A stretch of 45,000 nt of DNA from Chrysomallon squamiferum (Eukaryota; Mollusca; Gastropoda; Neomphalida; Peltospiridae), in NCBI GenBank assembly GCA_012295275.1, contig CM022674.1, positions 1,283,177 to 1,328,176 on the forward strand, written 5' to 3'. The number at the start of each line of letters is the position of its first letter. Positions within the stretch are counted from its first letter, which is position 1. The position numbers and the translations under genes were made by a program. The notes below the pieces were generated by a model, which did no database searches, had not been told where the DNA came from, and was given only the letters and a program-made list of their open reading frames with translations. Of the stretch, positions 35,381 through 45,000 are shown one piece after another.

Positions 35381-36361
35381 CCTGCTTTTAATAAAACCAT
35401 TAGGACTTTCAGAAATGATATAATGTGAAAATTAAAATTAAAAATTAAATAACAGGATTAGTATGTAGTTACTGACACAATGAATAATACACCCACGCTC
35501 AAACACCTCAAACACACACACACAAATGAATACACACATACTCACATACACACACAAATAAATATATATTTTGTGTGTGTGTGTGTGTGTGTCTGTTTAT
35601 GGGCAATTAAATATCTGTCAACAAAATGCAGCTGTAATTACAAGAATACTTAACTTTCTTTTCTTTACTTATTTCTAATCTACAGAGAAAAACAACCCGT
35701 GTGTAATTAGAAAGAAAATTTGATCCCATTGTATTTAAATGATCAGATATCAAAACTCGAAGTAGTGTTGAAAGTGGCTGGGTTTCTGCTTTCATTCATA
35801 ATTAATGACCAAGGAACCAGCACAATGAAAACTGGCTAGACATTGTTATGTAACGCACAAAAGCCATTACGTCAGCTTTTTAAATGTACCAGTCAACCTC
35901 GGCAGAGAGAGTGAGCCCATAACAAACATGCTTGAACAATCGTACAACTGGATGTGATATGTCAATCTTACATATTGCTTGTATTTAACTGAGAGAGTCA
36001 GTATTTTATTTAAGCAGGTAAAGGTGTAACAGTTTGTGTTGGTTAAATGAATTTGCCCATAACAAATACTCTTGAACCCGAAAAACTGGATGCAGAATAT
36101 AAATACTTACGTGCATTGTAGAATATTTTATATGCAAAAATAGCTGTCAATTTCATTTATTTATTTATTTATTTATTCAGTTGCTTGCTTTTTTAATTAA
36201 TTAATTTTATTATTATCTATATATCTATTTCTCAACTCTTTTATAAAAAATCAATAACATTACTATTAAGTCTTTGAACTATTTTTTTATTTTTCAAAAA
36301 AAAAAAAATCAATAAAAAAAAAAACAAGAAAACCCAACAATAAATAAAAACAAAATTAAAA

Positions 36362-36396
36362 AATCAAAACAATAAATAAATAAATAAATAAAAAAA

Positions 36397-36431
<35 letters not shown>

Positions 36432-36433
36432 AT
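36362..36433. repeat. (AAAT)n microsatellite
   Basis: Seventeen or so AAAT units with one A-insertion. Confidence 0.95.
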
Positions 36434-37714
36434 TAAAAAAATATTTGTTGACCACAAAAATTCAGACATTTACAGCAAATATAACAAACAATAAAAAAAC
36501 TAAAGAAAATCAATTTATCCAACTGGCACTGAAGAGGTGTTTTAGAAGTTTATTGGAAATTACCTCCTTTTAGTTTAGTAACCATGACAGTATCACAGTG
36601 CAGACAAGTCTATTGTGAGAAACATTTTTCTGTGACATGATAGCTTAACACAACAATAGAACACAAAAAGAAAGAACTGAGAGGATTCTGTGTGTTAAGC
36701 TGTAGGCCGATTTTCATTTAAAAGAAACAATTTCTGCAATAATCGCAGTATTGCTTTGGTTAGTTTCAGTGACGTTTTTCAAACCATCTTTTAAATTTTT
36801 TTTAAAATGCTGTAAAGATGAGATGAAAGAAATTGTTGTGCTTGTCTGTCAATAACAATTTATATATATATAGATAGATATAATATATATATATATATGT
36901 AGATATACATGTAGATACAGATATAGATATATAGATATAGATATATATTATTTATAATATTCCTATTGTGTTCATTTAATTATTACTTTACAATTTATTT
37001 TATGGCTTTTATTATATATATATATTTTTTTTTTTTTTTTTTGTATTGCATTGATTTTTATATTCTTAATATATTTTATTTTTATGATTATTATTATAAT
37101 TTAATTTTTTATGTATATTTTCATTTATTTTTTTCATTTTATTATTAATTTTTGCTTATACTATTTTCTCTATTTCAATTTCTTTTAATTCTTTGTTTTC
37201 ATTCCTTTATTTTTCTAGTTCATTCCTTTTTTTTAATTTTTCATAATTTTTATTCTTTATCAAACATTTTTCTTCCATCAGTCCTATTTTCCATTTAAAC
37301 ATAGTCTTCCTAATTTGTCCTCTCTCAAAGCCATTAATTTCTTCTTTTTTTTCTTCTTCTTTATTTTTCTTTCTTTTTTTTTTATTCAAAACGTCTTTTT
37401 ATTTCTTCATTCTACTACATTTTAATGTTGTGGAAGTGTACGATCATTTGATATATGAATGGCGAATCGACTCTTTAAACATTTAATACCTAAAAAGTGT
37501 GAGGACAACAGTAAAGAAGTATTTGTAGTTTCATGTTTCTAATATCACAACAAAAGGTTTATGTCCTCCACTTGTCTGTCAAGCCTTAACTTTTTTTTCT
37601 TCTTTTTTTTTCTCAATATTTTCCTTATGCTATATTTCTTACTTTTTACTTTATTAATTCTTAAAAAAAAAAAAAAATAAGAAAAATATAAAAAAAATAG
37701 TTATTTATTTTACT

Positions 37715-37772
37715 TCATTTTATTTTATTTTATTTTATTTTATTTTATTTTATTTTATTTTTATTTTTATTT
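37715..37772. repeat. (TTTTA)n microsatellite
   Basis: Consecutive TTTTA pentamers; a smaller run of the same type is at 37963-38005 and another at 3296-3325. Confidence 0.9.
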
Positions 37773-38101
37773 TTTACCTTTAATACTTTTTATTGTTGTT
37801 TATTTGTAACTTAACTTTTTTTTTTTATTTCCAGTTAATTTTAACTATTCATTCTTTTGATAGAGATTTGATTTAATTCTTAATTTCATTTCTTTTTGTT
37901 GGTTTTATTTTTCCTTCTTTTATTCTTTTTTTTTTTTTCATGTAAAACTGATCTATTCATTTATTTATTTTATTTTATTTTATTTTTTTATTTTATTTTA
38001 TTTTTATTTTAAGCATGTCATTATGAGAGCAAATTAATGAACAATAAGCTAACAAGTATGTATGTAACTATACTAAGTTATCTAATATAAACACTAATTA
38101 T

Positions 38102-38210
<109 letters not shown>

Positions 38211-38949
38211 CTTATTTCTGAAGAACAATTAGTACCCAATTATAATATTCAAGTATCTATTTAAATTATCTCAAGCAATTATAGAAAAGGCGGTAAACAC
38301 AGACAAACAGAGAGTTTTGTTTCACTACATGTTGTAGCATGCTTTTAAGAACAAATTTGTAATTTCAAAATTTCAAAAGAGTATTTTTATCTGGTTATCA
38401 GATAAAATTTATATATTAAGAGTTAAAGTGATCTTAAGGTTGTTTTGTCATTTTTTTAATGTATGTGTATATATATATATATGTTGACTTTAAATGTCAG
38501 CATTTTATATGGTAATGAAACATAAGTTAGATACCTTAATGGCTACAAGAGTCATTCATTGTCACTTTCTCGTGGTTGTATGAAAAATACACAGACAGAG
38601 AGACAGACAGAGAGAGAACAGACAGATGGATAGACAGACAGAGAGTACTAATGACTGCTTCTTCTTTCACAGACCTGTGAAACATATTTAACAGTTTCTT
38701 AGTTAAGTAACCCATCAAAAACATCTGTGAACACCACTGTCATTACTGAAATACTGCTTCAGCAGTGGAAATGTTCCTTGTGATTTATATAGCAGTTTTA
38801 TTTGTTCCCCATTGAAAGAATGGATTTGTCATCGCTGAGGTAACCAATATTGCTACATTTCTGTCCAGCAATACTTTTATGTGACCATCAGAGCAAAATT
38901 GATTAATTTTTTATTTTTGTTTTTATTTTTTTATTTTTATTTTTTTTGG

Positions 38950-40170
38950 CCTGTGTTGCCCTGAATTGATATATTTTTATTAAATCCCTAAGTTATTAAT
39001 GTATGCTGTTTTGGGTAAAATAGTTATTTATTAGATTGTCAACTTAAGTATTATTTTCCCCAAACTGACATTCGTTTTTTCACCCTCATACTTAATCAAA
39101 CTAAGGTTACTGACTTGGTTATTTTGCACAGTGTACTTAGATATTGATTTATTTATTTATTAAATGTTTGTTCTAAAATATATTACTACCCTGAATTGTA
39201 ATTTTTCTTCTGATATCCATGTTACAGTTATTAACATATGCCCCATTATCAAGAGAAATTTATAAAAGCTTTCTTATTTATCAGATGATAAACATTTTAT
39301 TATCTTGAACTGGAATTTTTCTATATACCTAATTTACAGCTATTACCATAAGCACTATTTTTGGGGTGAAAATTCATGAATGCTTCCTTATTTATATGAA
39401 GATGAAAATTTTATTATCCTGAATTGTCATGTTTTTAGATACTGAATCCAGAGTTATTAACATACTGCTGTTTTGCACAATATTTGTAGAAGCCGTTTTA
39501 GATTTTAATAAACACCATTAATTTTTACTCTCAGATGGATATTCCTCAAAATACTGAACTCCATACTTTTTAACAAATGACTATTTCATCATTTGTTAAT
39601 AAGTAAAAGTTTTCTTATTTATAAGATAGTAATAACAGTTATGCTACAGTTATTATTACTGACACTTATTAGATAATGAAAACACTGTTATAAACTCTAA
39701 GCAAGTTTAAGTAACTTGCTTAAAAAAACAAACGTTCTAACTTATTTTTGCTTACTAGATGAGTTATACTTTACACTATATTAATCCAAGTTGGTGAATG
39801 TGATAAGAGATACTCAACCTAGAGTGTACTTTAATAGATAACCATTTTGGACAAAATTCATGAAAGTTTTTCTTCATTCTATGAAGAAGAAGAAGAAGAA
39901 GAAGAAGAAGAAAAAAGCTAATTTAGATAAAGATGATGGTAAAACATTCTGATGTAATGTCCTGACAGCATCTGTGGGAAATATTACAAAATCTTTTTTA
40001 ACTTATGCTAGATAACAGTACGACTCAATTATGTAACTGTTAAAATGCATAAACACATTTTCTTTTGTTCTAGGATTTATTGAATGATGTAATTTATACC
40101 CCACTATGGACATCTGGGCAAAATTCAACACAGATTTTTAACTCTGTAGATAACAGTAAGATTCGTGCTA
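38950..40170. repeat. Old degenerate tandem repeat with a unit of about 120-140 bp
   Basis: Ordered words recur: CCTGAATTGTAATTTTTCT, then ACAGTTATTAACATATGC, then AAATTTATGAAAGCTTTCTT, then ATTTATCAGATGATAAA. They are clear at 38959, 39191, 39302 and 39418 and weaker on to about 40170. An (AAG)n microsatellite sits inside at 39883-39914. Confidence 0.7.
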
Positions 40171-40501
40171 TGTTCTCACAGCATTTTCTAAGCAATGATT
40201 CAGAAATCTGCTTTTGCCTTGAGCACAGTACTCCAGATCAAACTAGAATTGTTAAGTAATTAAACATTTGCAAACAAAAAACCTATTTAATATTATACAC
40301 CAAAACTGAAGCGTTATCTCTAGATTATCTCACTAGAAGTTTACAATTACTTGATAACTGGTACACTTAATACTTTTCATAGCAGTCACAGTGATTTTGT
40401 CAACACACAGAATAACTGGGTTTGAGAGAGATAAAAAAAAAAAAAAAAATTTGATATTTAATCTAAACATTATGTATTTGTTTCCTTTTTTTTGTTTCAT
40501 G

Positions 40502-40700
40502 TTTTTTTTTTTTTTTTTTTTTTTTTTTTGGCTTTGCTCCCGAAAACCTCAAATTCCTCCATTTTGGAGACGTTTCCACAACAAACATCTCGACCAATTC
40601 ATGCCCCAAGTTTCCAACTCCATAGCAACCCAACACAGCTATTGTAGATTTTTCAATAGATGTTCGACATGCCACGAGTTGTCTCAGTGTTTTTTTTTAT
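40502..40700 (-). mobile_element. Possible retroposed fragment with a poly-A tail
   Basis: On the minus strand, a less AT-rich stretch ending CGGGAGCAAAGCC runs directly into about 28 adenines (T run at 40502-40529 on +). Unlike nearby DNA it has balanced base composition for about 170 bases and an open frame (...GNLGHELVEMFVVETSPKWR...). A poly-A tail on compositionally distinct DNA fits a SINE or a short retrocopy. No polyadenylation hexamer precedes the tail, no A/B boxes were recognised and no target-site duplication is clear, so the call is weak. Confidence 0.3.
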
Positions 40701-41330
40701 ACACAACTTGTTTAATCGGCTTCAAGGTAATCTTTTGCTTATTTACAGCACTTTGTGTTTTTGTGAAATCTAGTAGAGCTGAAAAGGCTTTCAAACCGTT
40801 TGACAAATATATATTTAAAAACCGGTGTGCAGATCTTAAAACTGGGTCCCAGTAACCTGTTACTAGGTGTCGCCAGTGCTAAACACAGCAATATTCTGTT
40901 GGTCTTTTTGAAAAATGTGCCTGCTGCCTAGCAACACTAAGATGAATACATTCGGAGTGTATGGCTAAGTAACTGAATAATAACTTAATAATTAAACAGT
41001 GACACCAACAATAAACTCCATTATAAACTATCCACTTTTATGAACAAACAGAAACGAAATGAATGACTACTTAAAATGATATCTCGACACATTTTAATAT
41101 GAAGTCATTATTGTTCGCAATACTTTGCTTTATAATTAATGTCAGATTAAAAAGAAAACCTGCTTACACAGATCCACAGGTTACTGCTATGGCAGCAAGG
41201 AAATGTTCTTCTTAATAATCTTTGGGTACAGTTTGGAATGGGAATTAGTAAAATGAGCACAAAGAAGACAATTGATGCAATTATGTAGTTGTTTTAAAGA
41301 TCTAATCACTAATCTGTCTCACTGTTACAC

Positions 41331-41380
<50 letters not shown>

Positions 41381-41500
41381 CAAACATGCACACATGCATA
41401 TGCACAGAAAAATACATATTTACTACCAATGCATGCACACATGCAAATAAACAGAAATGCACGCACACACACACATAAAAACACACACACAGACACACAT
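41331..41500. repeat. (AC)n microsatellite with a degenerate ACAC-rich tail
   Basis: Pure AC at about 41333-41374, followed by ACACATGCA-like sequence to about 41500. Confidence 0.95.
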
Positions 41501-44500
41501 AAAACATACAGCTCTATATTCTGATAGTATATTTACAATTTAGTTATAACATAAAATTCTCTAAACTCAAATATCCCAAGATCTGTTTCGAATATACTGA
41601 GAATAAAACTGTCTACACAAAATAAATGTATTATGTAACCAGCAATAAAAATGTAGTGTATTTTTCTGTGACAAAAAAAAAAGAAAAAAAAAAAAAAACA
41701 AAATAGAGAAAAAAAAAAAAAAAAGAAGTCATAAATAAGATGACATGACATAAATTTGAGATCTCTTTCAGGTGTTTTAGTTTCATTGAAAAAGACTGAA
41801 ACAGAAGATCGAAACAGTGCACAATGAGGATGTGCGAGTTGTGTGTGCATGCATGTGCAGTAAGGTGTGCATGCATGTTTTGTGCACGGACATGTCTGCT
41901 TAAGTGCATGTACGAGGGTTCATATGTACTGAAGCATGTGCATTGTGTTCATATGCATGCATACAGAGTGTCTATGGGTGTGAACGTGTTTAACTGTGTA
42001 TGTTTAACTGTGTCTTTTTAATCACATAGGTATCTGCATGTTTATGTACACATGTGCATGTTAACATATATTCTGTGTGTGTCTGTGTTTGAAGAATCCT
42101 CTCTCTTAGTGTTGTTTTATTTGTGTACATCCATGCATGGCTGGGGTATCCATGAGTACCTATACACATTTGTGTAATTATAAAAAAAAAAAAAAAAAAA
42201 AAAAATTATTATGGCTTCATTTATGCTAATTCATTTAACAGTACAACTTGCAAAGAATGTAAGAGATTTTGCAAAGACTTTTTCAAGCAATCACTTTTAT
42301 TGCTATCATTCCAACACTGTGTTATCAGTAATGTTTTTCATGTGTCAATACCAACTTGTTGTTAGCAACAAAAGAATTATTTGATATGTATATGCTATCT
42401 GGAGTCGTTCTAAACAAATTTTATACTTTCCTAACAATATTAAGTGGCACAGCAAAAAAATTTGAAAAATAAATGTATAAGTTTCCACCATTAGCACAGA
42501 TTGCCTTTAATACAGGATGTAAATATCTATATGACTTTTACATGTATGGTTTTATTACTTTGTTGCGTAACTTTATACAAATATTATTTTGCTATGTATA
42601 TAATACTATTTTATAGTATTGGTGATATTTATTTTTGGTGAATAAATAAAAAAATAGAAATAAAATAAAAAGTTTATGTATTATATTTTAATGCAAGTAA
42701 TTCTTCCAGATTATTATAACTATATTTAAAAAACAATAATAATAATAATATATTTTGTTATGTATGTATAAACATATAAGTATGTATAAACATATAAGTG
42801 AATATTAACAATATAAATATACATTTCGATGGAGAAGGAATAGTGATATCATCAATATTGCACTTCCTCTTTTTATTTTTTTAATATTTATTGTCTCTTT
42901 TCAAAAACAAATATTTTCATAACAAAACTATAAATTTCCTTTTATGTACAAATCTAACATTTCTCTAGTCCGAAGGCCATTGTAAATTATTACTTTTCTC
43001 CCCATTATTGGTAAATACACAATTCAAACAAATGTGATGATATTATACATTTTTTCTTCTTCTTTTCTTTCTGAGCAAAGAATGAGTAATAATGAAGAGA
43101 CAAAAAAATTACTTTAAAATGTTTTTGCCCTCCATATTTTGGGAAACATTCAAAAGTGTGAGAAATTTTCAGTTTTGTTCGTGCAAATTTAAACTCATCT
43201 AGGTTTAAATAGACAAGGGATGTTTGTGGTGCAAACAGAAGGAAAGGAAAAAAAACAGCCTTCGATATTTCGAAAACTTTTAACAGATTTAGAAATTTCT
43301 TTTGCTTATTTTTGACAATTTTCAATATTTACAGAGAGCCCTGGGCAGCCACATCCCAGTATGTACCACAAACAAGCAACAGAGGAGGTCTGAGTTGACG
43401 AAATTGTTGTGAAAAGCACAAACACAACTTTTAAAAAAAAAAAATAATAATAATAATTATTTAAAAAAAAAAATAAAATAAAAATACTTTCTGATGGAAA
43501 AAAAAAATTAAAAAAAAAATGTACAAATATTTAAATTGACCAACCTTTGTATACATTTAAGAAAAATAATACTTTTTTTTTTTTAAAGTTTAAAAATTTA
43601 GAGGACAGAAAAAAATGTATGTATATATGTGTGGTATTTATAAATATGCTGGTTGTGTATGTATGTATATATGTATATATATATATGCTTATATCTATAT
43701 ATATATTTTTGTATATATGAGTATATTGTCTGTGCGTCTGTACATTTATGAATGTTGCTAGATATTTATATATATATGCGTACATTATTTAATTTTGTTG
43801 TTAAACACAAAATCAGCAGGTAAAAATTAAATCATAAAGATAAATAACACGCACATGCACATGCACATGCACACGCACACACTCACATTATTCACATATT
43901 CTGACCACACTATTTTTATTTATTACAGAATAAAATCTAGAATTTATAAAAGAACAAATACTGCTGTGTCACAGGACAGGTACCCAGGAGGTGTTTAATA
44001 CAAAGATATATATTACACTGGGGCAGATATGTGTGCCTATGCATCCCACAGTTTAATAGAAAAACTAAAATTGTGTTCTCAGTGTATGAGTATGAATAAT
44101 TTTGTAACTAAAACAAGAGAAGAAAAGTTTAAATTTTCAAGATAATGTTTTTTTGTTGTTGTTTTTTTTTTTTTTTTTGTGTATTTTTCATTTTCCATGC
44201 TCGTTAAATGAAGGGAAACTAATTAACTGATTATTCAAGCCATTTATCTAGAGGACATTTCAGACACCTTTTCACTGTGGGCACTTTATAAAAGAAAATT
44301 TAAAAAACTAAAAAAAAAGAAAGAAAGAAGAAAAATATTTACTGGCAATCATAAAACAGCGATTGCCTTTAGCAGTATCAATCGGAGGATTATATTGCAA
44401 TTATTATTAAAATGAATGAACGAGTTAATGAATGAATGTCTAACCAGACCCAAGCACGAAAAGCATAACAGCTAGTGGGTGTCAAACAAAGGTTTATGAG

Positions 44501-45000
44501 CTTTCTCTTTAAAATCGGGAACTGTCGACAGTGTTTCGAGATATCTGACTTCGACCACAAATCAGCTTTAATTGGTGTGTTGAAATAATTCGTACAAGGA
44601 AACTGCTGCAAATACTGCAGCAAATACTGCAATAAACACAAGGTTCTGTCAATAGCGTAGCTTTTTAAATGCCCATCCTCCTTTTTAATGCTTTCTGTCA
44701 AAATGAATGCAGTTTAACTACAAAGGTTAGGTATTTAGCTTATAATGTTTATTTCGGTGTATTTTCTCACAATAACCTTTGTTTAATTTATCTTGAAGTG
44801 CAAGAGAGAAAAAAAAAACAATAGCTCATTCTGCAAAGTTTTGATGTAGAGAAAAACAGCAACATAGATCATCATCTCAGTCAAACACAAAGCGTCACAG
44901 TCAAGCTCAATGTTTGGCCACCCTTCTGAAAGATTTAGTTTTTTAAGTGTGTAACAATTTGTGGTCATGATACAAATTTGTGAAGAAATTAAAAAAACAA

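Noticed and set aside
40391-40855. 154-codon + strand frame
   Set aside because: Runs through poly-A and poly-T into the possible retroposed fragment; low-complexity start and no domain.

Overview
The window is eukaryotic (metazoan) genomic DNA. It is very AT-rich, full of microsatellites and minisatellites, and carries one intron-containing gene on the minus strand. The base composition and repeat style would suit a lophotrochozoan such as a mollusc or annelid, but nothing here proves that; the phylum call is an inference. Only one gene can be supported: the 3' part of a castor-family zinc-finger transcription factor (CASZ1 in vertebrates, castor/ming in Drosophila). Eight exons can be placed with consistent splice sites and phases. 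In transcript order they are 26178-26001, 24440-24276, 22233-22017, 21192-21055, 20462-19133, 18436-18314, 17813-17696 and 17309-15084 (stop at 15086-15084). Together they encode eleven complete castor-type fingers and the second half of a further, first one. The domain order is: a conserved lead-in ending DYTKYFK; fingers 1-4; a long Q/S/T-rich linker with three SUMO-type IKxE motifs; fingers 5 and 6; an AT-hook-like motif; fingers 7-9; an acidic/basic linker; fingers 10-12; stop. 

Layout: 1-15083 lies downstream of the stop codon (3' UTR of unknown length, then intergenic). It holds only simple repeats, two tandem minisatellites (9843-10090 and 10893-11390) and two or three islands of less AT-rich, promoter-like sequence. 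15084-26178 is the gene. 26179-45000 lies upstream of the first recognisable exon, so it is probably part of a very large 5' intron. It contains degenerate tandem arrays, a near-perfect 155-bp inverted repeat and a possible retroposed fragment, but no recognisable gene. N-terminal exons and the promoter are outside the window or not recognisable. 

Most striking: the 217-nt exon 22017-22233 is bracketed by tandem arrays of its own two splice junctions. On the downstream-intron side there are five copies of its last ~31 nt plus the 5' splice site. On the upstream-intron side there are about 17 units that resemble its 3' splice site plus first ~24 nt, some encoding the same residues NGCDKVYI through synonymous changes. 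A third array beside exon 24276-24440 repeats a donor-like CAGGTAAAT motif. Two further anomalies are noted. The terminal exon needs two mutually compensating frame changes to read through finger 9. The exon for the first half of finger 1 cannot be found between 24441 and 26000.
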